This document shows, one piece after another, positions 1-11,381 of a DNA stretch of 64,000 bases (positions are counted from its first letter, which is position 1; each line of letters begins with the position of its first letter). The stretch covers positions 1 to 64,000 of the forward strand of contig NZ_JAUYWA010000012.1 of NCBI RefSeq assembly GCF_030689025.1, in the 5' to 3' direction. The translations under genes and the position numbers were made by a program. A model generated the notes under the pieces. The model saw nothing but the letters and a program-made list of their open reading frames with translations. It did not search any database and was not told the DNA's origin. The stretch is from Oceanobacter sp. 1_MG-2023 (GTDB taxonomy: Bacteria > Pseudomonadota > Gammaproteobacteria > Pseudomonadales > Oceanobacteraceae).

Positions 1-176
<176 letters not shown>

Positions 177-310
177 TTAGGCAGCGCCGAGCAGCCCAGA
201 GGTAGTGATATTGATCAGGATTGTGCATGGTGTCTGGAGAGAATAATACCACCGCTATACCACGCTCAAGCGGTGCTTCCCGCTGCCATCAGTTGCCAAA
301 TACTGTCAGA

Positions 311-345
311 AATAAAAACAAAAAAGCCCATGAAAACATGGGCTT
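311..345 (-). terminator. Rho-independent terminator after guaA
   Basis: A perfect 9-bp stem AAGCCCATG/CATGGGCTT with an AAAA loop (324-345) is followed on the minus strand by a T-rich run (complement of 311-323). It lies about 50 bp beyond the guaA stop and probably ends the guaB-guaA transcript. Confidence 0.85.
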
Positions 346-393
346 AAATGTATTTTTTGCCAGTTATACTACCAGCCAGAGACTAACGGGTGA

Positions 394-1971
394 TTATTCC
401 CACTCGATCGTCGCTGGTGGCTTGCTCGACACGTCGTAGGTCACGCGGGAGACGTGTTCTATTTCGTTGATAATGCGGTTGGATACTTTTTCCAGCAGTT
501 CGTAGGGCAAGTGCGCCCAACGGGCGGTCATAAAGTCGATGGTTTCGACGGCACGCAGGGCAATCACCCATTCGTAACGACGCTGGTCGCCCACGACGCC
601 AACGGACTTTTGCGGAATAAATACCGCGAAGGCCTGGCTGGTTTTATGGTACCAGTCGAAGTTATGCAGTTCTTCAATAAAGATGGCATCGGCTTCGCGC
701 AGGATATCGGCGTATTCTTTTTTCACTTCGCCCAGAATACGAACACCCAGGCCCGGCCCCGGGAATGGATGGCGGTAAACCATGTCGTATGGCAGACCGA
801 GTTCCAGGCCGATTTTGCGCACTTCGTCTTTGAACAGTTCCCGTAATGGCTCAACCAGTGCCATTTTCATATCGTCTGGCAGGCCGCCAACGTTATGGTG
901 GGATTTGATCACGTGGGCCTTGCCGGTTTTGGAGGCGGCGGATTCAATCACGTCCGGGTAGATGGTGCCTTGCGCCAAGAAGTGAACGTCCTTGAGCTTG
1001 GTGGCTTCGGCGTCAAAAACGTCGATAAAGTTGCCGCCAATAACCTTGCGTTTGGCTTCCGGGTCAGAGACCCCAGCCAGCGCTCCCAGGAACAGCGCTT
1101 CTGCATCGGCACGAATGACTTTAACGCCCATGTTGTTGGCGAACATTTCCATCACCATGTCGCCTTCGTTCTTGCGCAACAGGCCGTTGTCGACAAATAC
1201 ACAGGTGAGCTGGTCGCCGATTGCCTTGTGCAGCAAAGCCGCCACCACCGAGGAGTCAACACCACCAGACAGGCCGAGCAATACTTTTTGCTCACCTACC
1301 TGGGCGCGGACTTTTTCGATCTGGTCTTCGATGATTTTTGCCGGTGTCCAGAGTACTTCGCAGCCGCAGATATCCAGAATAAAACGTTCCAGAATGCGTT
1401 GGCCTTGCAGGCTGTGGGTCACTTCCGGGTGGAACTGGACGCCATAAAAATGCTTGTCGGCCAGGTACATACCGGCAATGGGGCATGATGGCGTCGAGGC
1501 CATCAGCTCAAAACCTTCCGGCATGGCGGATACCTTGTCGCCGTGACTCATCCAGACGTCGAGCAGCGATTGGCCGTCGTCGGTGATGTGATCCCGAATA
1601 TCGTGGAACAGTTGACCATTCCCTTCCACCTGAATCTGGGCGTAGCCAAATTCACGAATGCTGGAACCTTGAACCTGACCACCCAACTGCTCGGCCATGG
1701 TTTGCATGCCGTAGCAGATACCCAGCACGGGTACGCCCAGGGTAAAGACACACTCCGGCGCTCGTGGTGATCCGGCCTCGGTAACGGACTCCGGGCCACC
1801 GGCCAGAATAATACCGCTTGGGTTGTATGCCAGAATTTCGGCTTCGTCCATGTCAAAGGCACGAATTTCCGAGAACACACCGATTTCGCGCACACGACGG
1901 GCGATCAGTTGGGTGTATTGGGAGCCAAAATCCAGAATCAGAATTTTCTGGGCGTGGATATCTTGAGACAT
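394..1971 (-). CDS. guaA: GMP synthase (glutamine-hydrolysing)
   Basis: Converts XMP to GMP using ATP and glutamine, the last step of guanine nucleotide synthesis, in the cytoplasm. At 525 aa it is the usual length. The N-terminal class I glutamine amidotransferase domain (about 1-200) has the nucleophile Cys86 in GICYGMQ and the His/Glu of the triad in QFHPEVTHS. The ATP-pyrophosphatase domain carries the P-loop LSGGVDSSV near residue 235. The C-terminal dimerisation domain ends in the characteristic KPPATIEWE. It lies 183 bp downstream of guaB on the same strand, the usual guaBA order, so it is probably co-transcribed. The ATG at 1971 is preceded by a weak GGA-type ribosome site. Confidence 0.97.
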   Translation of the reverse strand: MSQDIHAQKILILDFGSQYTQLIARRVREIGVFSEIRAFDMDEAEILAYNPSGIILAGGPESVTEAGSPRAPECVFTLGVPVLGICYGMQTMAEQLGGQVQGSSIREFGYAQIQVEGNGQLFHDIRDHITDDGQSLLDVWMSHGDKVSAMPEGFELMASTPSCPIAGMYLADKHFYGVQFHPEVTHSLQGQRILERFILDICGCEVLWTPAKIIEDQIEKVRAQVGEQKVLLGLSGGVDSSVVAALLHKAIGDQLTCVFVDNGLLRKNEGDMVMEMFANNMGVKVIRADAEALFLGALAGVSDPEAKRKVIGGNFIDVFDAEATKLKDVHFLAQGTIYPDVIESAASKTGKAHVIKSHHNVGGLPDDMKMALVEPLRELFKDEVRKIGLELGLPYDMVYRHPFPGPGLGVRILGEVKKEYADILREADAIFIEELHNFDWYHKTSQAFAVFIPQKSVGVVGDQRRYEWVIALRAVETIDFMTARWAHLPYELLEKVSNRIINEIEHVSRVTYDVSSKPPATIEWE

Positions 1972-2154
1972 AGGGTATCCATGAAAACCGGGCCTTGGCC
2001 CTGGGTGAATGTTCAGTTCAATGTAAAATGCAAAAAGGGGACGTTAATCCCCTCTCTTTTAATCCATATAATCCGTAGCGCTTGCCCCCTGTGGGGTGGC
2101 TCCTCCCGGGCTTGCGCGCATAGCAACCGCACACAAGCCAGAGAGATACACGAA

Positions 2155-3675
<1,521 letters not shown>

Positions 3676-3775
3676 TTACCCGAAGTCAAACGCGGTGACG
3701 GAAAGCCTAGATCGCTGGCCTGATCCGCCGGGAATATCACGTTTTTAAGCGACCCCGGAGAAACTTAGGCGCGGC

Positions 3776-3804
3776 ATTGTACCCGGAAAGTCTTACTTCG
3801 ACAA
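3776..3804 (-). promoter_or_regulatory. Predicted sigma-70 promoter for guaBA
   Basis: On the minus strand TTGTCG (-35, 3799-3804) and TACAAT (-10, 3776-3781) are separated by 17 nt. The -35 lies inside the 3' end of the upstream hydrolase gene. Initiation near 3769 would give a leader of about 127 nt before guaB. Prediction from sequence only. Confidence 0.55.
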
Positions 3805-4719
3805 CGCCGGACAGGAAAGTCCTGAGAGGAATTCCAGAGTCTGCTGGCGTACTTCCGGCTGGGCAAAAGCAGCGACATGGGGGCCGCTGGCTTCTATCCA
3901 GCAGGCAGGGCCAGTCAAATCGGAATACAGTATTTTACCCTGCCCGATACGGATGACCTGATCCTCCGGGCTATGGATCACCAGTACCGGCACCGAAATC
4001 GCGGCGGCATAGGCATCGGGGTCCCAGTCGGATGGCAACAACCAGGTGGCAGGCATCAGGGCCCAGCCGATCCAGCTGCGTGAGAACATATCTCTGGCTA
4101 CCTCAGCGTAGCGGGCCGGTGGCGCTTCCAGCACCAGGGCATCAATGCCATAACGCGCGGCGGAGTCGGCAACAAAAGGTACCGCCAGGCCGGCACCGAT
4201 ACTTTGCCCCATTACCACCAAAGGCCGTTCAGGAAAACGTTGCTGCAACCACGCCGCGGCTGCGTGAAGGTCCTGCAGCACATCCGGCAATAACGGCTGC
4301 CCCTGCGAAGCACCAAAACCCCGATAATCCAGCGCCAACAAGCCAACCCCTTGTGCGGGTAACCAGGCAACACTGAGCAGGTGGGAGCTGATATTTTCTG
4401 CGTTACCGTGTAAATACAGCACCACGGGTAGCGGCTCCTCGGTGTCGGTGTGTGCGGTCTCTGCAGACAATCCGGGGATTACGGAGCCAGTGCCGTGAGC
4501 CTTTTGCCCCGGCAGCCACCAGGCATGCAGCAAGGTGCCATCGGCGGCAGTCAGCTCAACATCGTCATACGCCAGCCCCAGGGCGGCGGGTGTTCGAACC
4601 CAGACCTGCTGCGGGTGAAAATACAGGCGCGTCAGCGAAGCACAGCCCGTCATCAATACCAGCAAGCCGATCGTACCAGCCATCACAAAACCGCCACGCC
4701 ACCAACGGCGTAATGCCAT
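3793..4719 (-). CDS. Alpha/beta hydrolase, predicted lipoprotein
   Basis: About 308 aa. The N-terminus has basic residues, a hydrophobic stretch and a lipobox (LMTGC), so a lipid-anchored envelope protein is expected. The hydrolase fold shows the oxyanion-region LYLHGNAEN, the nucleophile elbow GQSIGAG (Ser), a late Asp in VLVIHSPEDQVI and a final His in ASGPHVAAFAQ, giving a plausible Ser-Asp-His triad. It resembles the BEM46/YqkD-like hydrolases, whose substrates are mostly unknown. ATG at 4719 is adjacent to an in-frame GTG at 4722 that is nearer the AGGA ribosome site, so the start is uncertain by one codon. It reads toward guaB, whose promoter overlaps its 3' end. Confidence 0.85.
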   Translation of the reverse strand: MALRRWWRGGFVMAGTIGLLVLMTGCASLTRLYFHPQQVWVRTPAALGLAYDDVELTAADGTLLHAWWLPGQKAHGTGSVIPGLSAETAHTDTEEPLPVVLYLHGNAENISSHLLSVAWLPAQGVGLLALDYRGFGASQGQPLLPDVLQDLHAAAAWLQQRFPERPLVVMGQSIGAGLAVPFVADSAARYGIDALVLEAPPARYAEVARDMFSRSWIGWALMPATWLLPSDWDPDAYAAAISVPVLVIHSPEDQVIRIGQGKILYSDLTGPACWIEASGPHVAAFAQPEVRQQTLEFLSGLSCPALSK

Positions 4720-4865
4720 CACAACCAGATCCTCACTTTTACGCCATCCAAACCCAAGACATCACAACCAGGCTGTTCACAACCAAGACACACAACCAAG
4801 ACATCCACACCATCAAAACCGCCATTGGTTGGCCACATGACCCGGACCGCCTCAGAAATACCGCC

Positions 4866-6893
4866 TCAGAAATACCAGTTCAGGCCAAGCGACCATTGCT
4901 CAACCCACTCATGTTCAACGCGGTGGGTACTGGCTGTTAACCGGAGTTGTCCGGAATCCAGAATCGTGCGCCCCAACTGCCCTTGCCACTGCTGCAGGTC
5001 CAGTTGTTCCCCGGCAATACCCGGTGTCCATTGTCCCGACAGCTGCCATTGCCATAACGCTCCTTGATACAGCCAGCCCGCCACTGGCCCCGCCGAGAGG
5101 TTCCAACCGGCATCACCCAGTTGTTGCCCGGCCATCAGTCGGGTTTCCAGCAGGGTATAAATACGCCCCATGCCATTGGGAGACAGTGGGCTTTGCCCCA
5201 GCCCCCAGGTGTAGCCAAACACAGTATTCAGATAGCCATGACCGGCCCCGGCACGGCCGTCAAGGTCGGGCAAACGATCGTAGCCCGCATCCACTCCCCA
5301 GGAGAGTGGCTTTAACAACTCCCCTCGACTGGCCAGAGACAAGACCTTGACCGCCGACAATTGCTGTACCCGGGCACTGGTATCCGGCTGGTGACGCAGC
5401 GTCAGGTGTAACATCTGGATTTCAGAACCAGGGACAAAACCTTTCGCCCGATCCATCACATCGTGGTACGCCGGACGCAAGGACAGGTCGGTAAACCGTT
5501 TATCGTCCACCACCCCCATCGCCACACCAACCCGGGTCGAGCCATGGCCAAGGTCATCACGGGTCGGTGCTCGCACTGGTAGTGGAAAGGCACTGCCGCT
5601 GGTCTGGTTCAATTGACTGCGCGCTTTCAGAATGGCCAGAGTCTGCCGCCGTAATACCGGGCTGGCCTGTTTCTTTTTCACCGAGAGATAACGGGCATAG
5701 GTAAACGCAAGTTCAAGCACTTGTGCTTGTTGCTGATCATCCAGGTTATTGGGTAACTGCGCCGGTGATAGTTGACCGGCGACCAGTTGCAACGCCAGTT
5801 GAACCTGCGCTGGTGAGCTTTGGTATTCCATATTTTCCAGCTCGGCAGCAGCCGATGGCCGAAACACATGTCCGGCGATCAGGTCGGCGGAGTCCAGCGC
5901 CCGAATGGTTTCGACCGGAATGGCAGTTAACACAAAGTCATCAGCCAAGTCTGAACGCTCCGTGGCGGCATCGATCATCGCCAGCACCCGGTAGGAGCAA
6001 TTTTCATCAAAGAAGAAATAATCAAACCCGGTATCTTTCAGCTCCCAGACATGGCGAACAAACTGGTCCACTTCTGTGGGCGTCAGTGCCAGTGGATACT
6101 CCCAGACATTACGATATTCCATATGCTGGTATTCACGGGTTTTGACATGGTACGGCATGACCGAAACCACGCCGGGATAGCCTCCGGTCAGCCCCTTATA
6201 GCTGAACACCAGTTCGTTATCATCTGGGTTGGCGTTGGCGGCAAAATTCACGCTGTAGGCCAATAACTTGCTCGACGCCGGGTCCTTGCGATCCATACGT
6301 ATCAAGGTATGGCCATACATGGAAGATGGCGAATTGATATGCGCCGCCGGAAAGACCAGGGTCAGGGAATAAGCATCCAGTGTGGCACGCCAATCCTCAA
6401 ATGCCGGGCAAGGCTGATCTTGCCAGTCGTATTCTGGCAACTGTTGTTGCAACCAATGATAACGGGCCGGGAAACGGCATTGTGCAGAAATATCCGGGCC
6501 GAGACCCCGTTGTAAAAATGCCTGCACATCGGCCTTGAGCTCTTTGCGCAGCCCTTCTTCTCCTTCCAGATGACCATCCGGGTGAGCCAGATAAAAATCC
6601 GGCGAATCATTCTGGGCCATCCAGCGAAAACTGAACGGGTGATAGCGATAATGCAGCAAGTGCCGCCACTGAGGCGCGTCGGCCAGTGCATCCAGACGCT
6701 GTGATTCTGGTGCGGTCAATGGCTGTAGCATGGAGTCAGGCGGAGATGCCAACAGCATGTCAGGCTCAGGGGTGTCGGCTTGCGCCGGAACCAGGCCCAG
6801 ACAACCGGCAACCGCACACACAATAAAGGCAAGCAAGCGCCGCGACGGTTCGGTCAGAGGGATACCGCTGCTGCAGCCGGGGTAACTATTCAT
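4866..6893 (-). CDS. DUF4105 (Lnb-type) envelope protein
   Basis: A 675-aa protein with an N-terminal signal segment (hydrophobic LLAFIVCAVAGCLGLVPA followed by QADT). The central part contains AAHINSPSSMYGHTLIRMD and DFYLAHPDG, typical of the DUF4105/Lnb N-terminal periplasmic domain. That domain is thought to be a Cys/His-type acyltransferase-like fold, and FDYFFFDENCSYRVLAMID fits its conserved Asn-Cys region. The C-terminal third (about 440-675) alternates short amphipathic strands and ends in SLGLNWYF, an aromatic terminus typical of outer-membrane beta structure. Its role is not established; lipoprotein processing is inference from the domain name. Upstream neighbour is a DUF3015 gene separated by a terminator. 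Confidence 0.8.
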   Translation of the reverse strand: MNSYPGCSSGIPLTEPSRRLLAFIVCAVAGCLGLVPAQADTPEPDMLLASPPDSMLQPLTAPESQRLDALADAPQWRHLLHYRYHPFSFRWMAQNDSPDFYLAHPDGHLEGEEGLRKELKADVQAFLQRGLGPDISAQCRFPARYHWLQQQLPEYDWQDQPCPAFEDWRATLDAYSLTLVFPAAHINSPSSMYGHTLIRMDRKDPASSKLLAYSVNFAANANPDDNELVFSYKGLTGGYPGVVSVMPYHVKTREYQHMEYRNVWEYPLALTPTEVDQFVRHVWELKDTGFDYFFFDENCSYRVLAMIDAATERSDLADDFVLTAIPVETIRALDSADLIAGHVFRPSAAAELENMEYQSSPAQVQLALQLVAGQLSPAQLPNNLDDQQQAQVLELAFTYARYLSVKKKQASPVLRRQTLAILKARSQLNQTSGSAFPLPVRAPTRDDLGHGSTRVGVAMGVVDDKRFTDLSLRPAYHDVMDRAKGFVPGSEIQMLHLTLRHQPDTSARVQQLSAVKVLSLASRGELLKPLSWGVDAGYDRLPDLDGRAGAGHGYLNTVFGYTWGLGQSPLSPNGMGRIYTLLETRLMAGQQLGDAGWNLSAGPVAGWLYQGALWQWQLSGQWTPGIAGEQLDLQQWQGQLGRTILDSGQLRLTASTHRVEHEWVEQWSLGLNWYF

Positions 6894-7033
6894 TCACAAT
6901 GTGCTCACTGATCAAGCCCATCAGATATCCCTCCTGTCGGGATACCCAACCAGCAACCTATCAATCTTTAGGGGACATCTCTATGTGCGTCCATATCTGC
7001 AGATCGAAATCGATAACGTAAATAAAGGACACA

Positions 7034-7059
7034 AAAAAGTGCGCCTTGGCGCACTTTTT
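7034..7059. terminator. Bidirectional hairpin terminator
   Basis: The inverted repeat AAAAAGTGCGCC / GGCGCACTTTTT with a 2-nt centre has A and T runs on both sides. It lies 43 bp past the stop of the minus-strand DUF3015 gene and upstream of the DUF4105 gene, separating the two. Confidence 0.8.
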
Positions 7060-7101
7060 CCAGATCACTGTTCAGCAATCTGTTACCTCTGAGCGATCAG
7101 A

Positions 7102-7581
7102 TCAGCCCAGGTATTTTTGCAAGCTGGCATCCGCAGCCATCGCAGCGGTCATGGCTTCCAGCGCGGTAGCAGAAGTCGCATTTTCGTTGAACATGGCGTC
7201 AAAATCGGCTTGCAGTGCAGCAGCAAAAGTGGCGCGATCAGACAGATCAACACCCACCACTTCGGCCAGCGCATTCAAGGTTTCGCCTTCACCAACGGCA
7301 ACATCAGCAGCCAGCTGATCCATATTGTCGTCGATAAATGCCTGGGTCAGTCCCTGGGACAGAGGACCATGAGCCGCCTCACAACCCAAGGTGCCAGAGG
7401 TCATGCCAAAAGTCTGGTTACCAGAAGTACCGTTAGTCGTGGCTGCCAGTACATGTTCATGCCATTCATTGGCATCGGGGAAAATAACTGCCGTACCCAA
7501 GCCACAACCAGCTGGGCCATTCGCAGCCAGTGCAAATGAAGATGATGCTGTCAGAATGGCAATTGCCGCAATTTTTTTCAT
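7102..7581 (-). CDS. DUF3015 family periplasmic protein
   Basis: 159 aa with a clear Sec signal peptide (MKKIAAIAILTASSSFALA, cleavage near residue 19-20). The mature part has GCGLGTAVIF, a TFGMTSGTLGCE segment and FIDDNMDQLAADVAVGEGE, the pattern of the DUF3015 family of small secreted or periplasmic proteins of unknown function. Two Cys residues (in GCGLG and LGCE) could form a disulfide. It is a single-gene unit ending in a strong terminator. Family assignment is fairly safe; function is unknown. Confidence 0.8.
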   Translation of the reverse strand: MKKIAAIAILTASSSFALAANGPAGCGLGTAVIFPDANEWHEHVLAATTNGTSGNQTFGMTSGTLGCEAAHGPLSQGLTQAFIDDNMDQLAADVAVGEGETLNALAEVVGVDLSDRATFAAALQADFDAMFNENATSATALEAMTAAMAADASLQKYLG

Positions 7582-7856
7582 AGTTTGTATCCTTGAACCG
7601 GGTCAATTCATTACGACAACCAGCGTTTTGTTATGTACTCGCTGCCGCACTCCATGGGGGACATTAATATGCCTTATCCACCTCATTTATGGTACCAACA
7701 ACTGAAACCCGATGTACGCCCTCACTCTCATTTCCGCTGATGCAGCCAAAAAACAGTTGTACCACAGATGAACAATCACCACACAAAACCATCCCCTCTT
7801 CTGGTCAAAGCCCGGCGGCTATGGCAGCCTCTGCACAAACCCTGTTCGAGATCACC

Positions 7857-9212
7857 ATGCCCTCACCCACCCCGCCCGCCGTGTTTACGGTCAGTCAACT
7901 GAATGAACGCGCCAAGCAACTGCTGGAAATATCCTTTGCCAATGTACGGGTAGAAGGAGAGTTGTCGAGCCTTGCCCGCCCGTCATCCGGCCATTGGTAT
8001 TTCAGCCTGAAGGATCGCGGTGCCCAGGTGCGTTGTGCCATGTTTCGCTCTCGCACTGCGCAGTTAACTTTCTCGCCCAAGGAAGGTGATCAGGTTGAAA
8101 TTCGCGCCAAGGTCAGTCTGTACACTGCCCGGGGGGATTACCAGCTGATTGTCGAGAGCATGAAACCGGCCGGAGAAGGGGCATTGCTACTGGCTTTCCA
8201 GCAGCAAAAACAACGACTGGCCGCCGCAGGGCTCTTTAATCAGGAGCACAAGCAGCCGATACCCAAAGCCCGCCGCCTGGCCATTATCACGTCATCCACC
8301 GGTGCCGCTCTGCACGATATTCTGACGGTGTTACAACGCCGTAATCCGTCCATTGAAGTGGATGTCTACCCGGCTCTGGTACAGGGACAGGACGCGCCAG
8401 CACAGCTGGTATCTGCCCTTGAACGCGCCAACCGGGATCAGCGTGTGGATGTGATTATTCTTGGCCGTGGTGGTGGCTCACTGGAAGATCTCTGGTGTTT
8501 TAACGATGAAGCGCTGGTGCGGGCGGTGTTTACCTCGCGCTTGCCCGTGATCAGTGCTGTTGGTCACGAGGTGGATTTTACCCTCTGTGATTTTGTTGCC
8601 GACCTGCGCGCACCAACGCCATCCGCAGCCGCAGAGCTGGTCAGCGACGATCAGTCCAGTCGTTATCAGCAACTGGCTCAGCTGTTACAGCGTCTGCTAC
8701 GGAGCCAGCGCCAGTCCTTACTGACCGCCAGCCAGCAACTGCAGCATCTGCAACAGCGGTTACGTCACCCAGCCCGGCAACTGGAACAAAACGCCCAGCA
8801 GCTCGACCAACTGGAGCAGCGGTTAATGGCGTCCTGGAAGCAGCAACAACAGCACCGCCAATGGCACATCCAGCAATGGCATCAGCGGCTGCAGCACCAA
8901 CATCCACAAACCACGCTGGCAGCGTTGGGCAGTCAGAACGACCAGTTGGGTATTCGCCTGCGCCACGCCATGCAACGTCTGTTGCAGCAGCGCCAGCAAC
9001 AGTTGGGTAGTCAGGCGCAGCTGCTCAACAATCTTAGCCCGCTCAATGTATTGGGCCGGGGTTATGCCTTGTGCCAGACCCCCGGTGGTGATGTGATTCG
9101 TGATGCCCAACAGCATCAGGCCGGGGAGCGGGTTCATGCACGACTGGCCCAAGGCTGGCTGGAGTGTGAGATCATCACCCCGCACCCGGACACCGACGGA
9201 ACGAGCACCTGA
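7857..9212 (+). CDS. xseA: Exodeoxyribonuclease VII large subunit
   Basis: Large subunit of ExoVII, a single-strand-specific exonuclease in mismatch repair and DNA-damage processing; cytoplasmic, partner XseB is not in this window. The N-terminal OB fold (FANVRVEGELSSLARPSSGHWYF) is followed by the catalytic domain (IITSSTGAALHDIL, GRGGGSLEDLWCFNDE, VGHEVDFTLCDFVADLRAPTP split across the core). A long Gln-rich coiled coil (about 300-400) precedes a C-terminal GRGYALCQ segment. The start was chosen where MPSPTPPAVFTVSQLN matches the family N-terminus, giving 451 aa. In-frame ATGs at 7821 and 7689 exist, but no start has a strong ribosome site. Confidence 0.93.
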   Translation: MPSPTPPAVFTVSQLNERAKQLLEISFANVRVEGELSSLARPSSGHWYFSLKDRGAQVRCAMFRSRTAQLTFSPKEGDQVEIRAKVSLYTARGDYQLIVESMKPAGEGALLLAFQQQKQRLAAAGLFNQEHKQPIPKARRLAIITSSTGAALHDILTVLQRRNPSIEVDVYPALVQGQDAPAQLVSALERANRDQRVDVIILGRGGGSLEDLWCFNDEALVRAVFTSRLPVISAVGHEVDFTLCDFVADLRAPTPSAAAELVSDDQSSRYQQLAQLLQRLLRSQRQSLLTASQQLQHLQQRLRHPARQLEQNAQQLDQLEQRLMASWKQQQQHRQWHIQQWHQRLQHQHPQTTLAALGSQNDQLGIRLRHAMQRLLQQRQQQLGSQAQLLNNLSPLNVLGRGYALCQTPGGDVIRDAQQHQAGERVHARLAQGWLECEIITPHPDTDGTST

Positions 9213-9294
9213 GCCAACCATAGACATCGCGTACACAACGACAACGCCCGCAGATCCAGCGGCAGATACAGACAAGCAAGAGAAGGAAACAGCA

Positions 9295-10281
9295 ATGATG
9301 CAGGATTCCAACACAAGCCGCCCAGCCACAACGACTTCCGGCAGCCTCTCAAACAGCCAGCCAGCCACTCGACGGAACACCACGCTAGCCAAATCCGCCC
9401 GTCTGCTATTCGCCACCATGGCGGGACTGTGCCTGACGCTACCGGTCAGCGCCGATACACAGCAACAGCCACCCAAACAACCACTGCCCAAGCAACAACT
9501 GGTGCCTGGTGGTGTCGCCCTGTTCGACCTTGGCAACAGCGCCACTCCCCCCAAAGTAGAGGTCGGCGGTCGTCCAGTGATGACCATTAATAGCGGCGAC
9601 GGCGACAACCATCACTGGACCGCCGTCGTCGGCATTGACCTGAAATCATCGCCAGGTCAACGCACCTTGACGATTAACGGCCAAAAACAAACCTTCGACG
9701 TTACCCCCCACAGCTACGCCGAACAGTGGTTAACGGTAAAAAACAAACACGTCAATCCCAGTCAGCCCGCGCTGGAACGTATCCGTGCCGAAAGCCGTAA
9801 GATGAAAAGTGTCTTTACGTCCTTCACTCCGGTTTCCGGCCAGCAAGCAACGGCTCCGTGGCAACCGATGATCTGGCCGGTAACAGGGCCAATTTCCAGC
9901 CCCTTTGGTTTACAACGCTTTTTTAATGGCCAACGCCGCAATCCGCACAGCGGGCTGGATATTGCCGCCGCCACCGGCACCGAGATCATTGCCCCGGCGC
10001 AAGCCACCGTGGTGCAAACCGGGGATTATTATTTCAACGGCAATACCGTGTTGCTGGATCACGGCCAAGGGCTGATTTCGATGTTTTGCCACTTGAGCCG
10101 TATTGATGTGCAGCCGGGAGACCAGCTGGAGGTAGGCGATCACGTTGGTCTGGTGGGCGCAACCGGGCGAGTTACCGGGCCACACCTGCACTGGACGCTC
10201 AGCCTGAACAACGCCCGGATAGATCCCATGCTGTTCCTGGAACCCAAACCGGAAGCTGCCAGCGAGACCGTTCAGCCCTGA
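9295..10281 (+). CDS. M23 family peptidoglycan metallopeptidase
   Basis: 328 aa. An N-terminal hydrophobic helix (about 38-52, ending SADT) suggests a signal peptide with an unusually long polar extension. A linker rich in Pro and Gln, then a domain with GQRTLTINGQ, precede the C-terminal LytM/M23 domain (about 195-310). Zinc ligands are visible in HSGLDIAA (H-x3-D) and HLHW; GYYFNGNTVLLDHGQG-like sequence forms the central sheet. Likely a periplasmic D,D-endopeptidase or a regulatory factor for amidases. The start at 9295 follows AGAAGGA; the upstream in-frame ATG at 9100 lies inside xseA and is unlikely. It may be co-transcribed with xseA. Confidence 0.9.
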   Translation: MMQDSNTSRPATTTSGSLSNSQPATRRNTTLAKSARLLFATMAGLCLTLPVSADTQQQPPKQPLPKQQLVPGGVALFDLGNSATPPKVEVGGRPVMTINSGDGDNHHWTAVVGIDLKSSPGQRTLTINGQKQTFDVTPHSYAEQWLTVKNKHVNPSQPALERIRAESRKMKSVFTSFTPVSGQQATAPWQPMIWPVTGPISSPFGLQRFFNGQRRNPHSGLDIAAATGTEIIAPAQATVVQTGDYYFNGNTVLLDHGQGLISMFCHLSRIDVQPGDQLEVGDHVGLVGATGRVTGPHLHWTLSLNNARIDPMLFLEPKPEAASETVQP

Positions 10282-10296
10282 CGCCAGCCCGCCAGA

Positions 10297-11178
10297 CTAA
10301 TCCTCTGGCTGGCAATGGCGAATCAGACCTTCCTGGGCGATCGAGGCCACCAGCTTGCCATCGGCAGAAAACACCTGCCCGCGACAGAACCCCCGGCCAC
10401 CGGAAGCCGTGGGGCTGTCGATGCTGTACAGCAGCCAGTCATCCATCCGGAACCGCCGATGAAACCAGATGCTGTGATCCAGGCTGGCAACCTGCATTTC
10501 TTTCTGGAATACCGTTACCCCATGGGGCAACAAAGCCGTTGTGATCAGATTGAAGTCACTGGCGTAGGCCAGCAAGGTCGTGTGATGACGAATGCTGTCG
10601 TCCATGGTGTCATCACTGCGCATCCACACCGTTTTGTGTGGTGGCCGTACTTCTGGCGAGAAAATATTAACCGGATCGACAACCCGCATCTCAACCGGCT
10701 TGTCGGCGGTATAAATCGGTCGTAAACGCTCCGGGAAACAATCCCGCCACTGCCGCGCCAGCTCCACCTGCGACGCAATGCCTTCCGGGCCTTCGGCGGC
10801 AGGTTTCGCGACCTGATGCTCCAACCCGGCCTCCGGGCGCTGAAACGAGCATGTCATGGTCATCACCGCTTTGCCCAGCTGGCTGACCAGCACTTGCCGG
10901 TTGGCAAAACTGCGGCCATCCCGCAGCACCGAGACTTCAAATTCCAGGCTGTCCTTGACATTGCCGGGACGTAAAAAATAGGAGTGCAGGGAATGGGGTA
11001 GCCAATCGCGATGAATATCACCTGGCAAGGTTTGGGTTGCCGCAGATAATGCCTGACCCAGAACCTGTCCACCGAACAGGTTTTTAAAGCCAAGATCCTG
11101 ACAGCGACCTCGAAAACGGTTCACTCCAATTGGCTCCAGGTCGAGTAAACCAATCAACTCATCCAGAACATCACTCAT
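10297..11178 (-). CDS. tesB: Acyl-CoA thioesterase II
   Basis: Hydrolyses medium/long acyl-CoA to free fatty acid and CoA in the cytoplasm. The 293-aa length is typical of TesB, a tandem double hot-dog fold. Landmarks are FGGQVLGQALSAA in the first hot-dog, LHSYFLRPG, YASDFNLITTALLPHG (holding the conserved Asp), and the second hot-dog ending DHSIWFHRRFRMDDWLLY and GRGFCRGQVFSADGKLVAS. It converges with the M23 peptidase gene (15 bp between stops, with a small GCCAGA/TCTGGC hairpin) and diverges from trmA. A 12-bp palindrome TTATAATTATAA (11191-11202) containing a -10-like hexamer sits just upstream of its start. Confidence 0.93.
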   Translation of the reverse strand: MSDVLDELIGLLDLEPIGVNRFRGRCQDLGFKNLFGGQVLGQALSAATQTLPGDIHRDWLPHSLHSYFLRPGNVKDSLEFEVSVLRDGRSFANRQVLVSQLGKAVMTMTCSFQRPEAGLEHQVAKPAAEGPEGIASQVELARQWRDCFPERLRPIYTADKPVEMRVVDPVNIFSPEVRPPHKTVWMRSDDTMDDSIRHHTTLLAYASDFNLITTALLPHGVTVFQKEMQVASLDHSIWFHRRFRMDDWLLYSIDSPTASGGRGFCRGQVFSADGKLVASIAQEGLIRHCQPED

Positions 11179-11381
11179 GCCGGGTTCCTTTTATAATTAT
11201 AATCAATCGCCTGATGATATCAGCGGCCAGCGTTCCAGGAAAAATAACCGGGCAATGACCGCCAGGTTATTTTTCTTTTCAAGCTTCAGTGCAGTACGCT
11301 TGTTGTACTTTGCCAGCGCCGTATAATGCCCGGCTTTTTTCATTTACCTTTTTTATTCCTCCGCGGAGCTTACCCGCTTTT

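Noticed and set aside
9100-9294. Longer N-terminus of the M23 peptidase
   Set aside because: Lies inside xseA in another frame and has no ribosome site; the ATG at 9295 has AGAAGGA.
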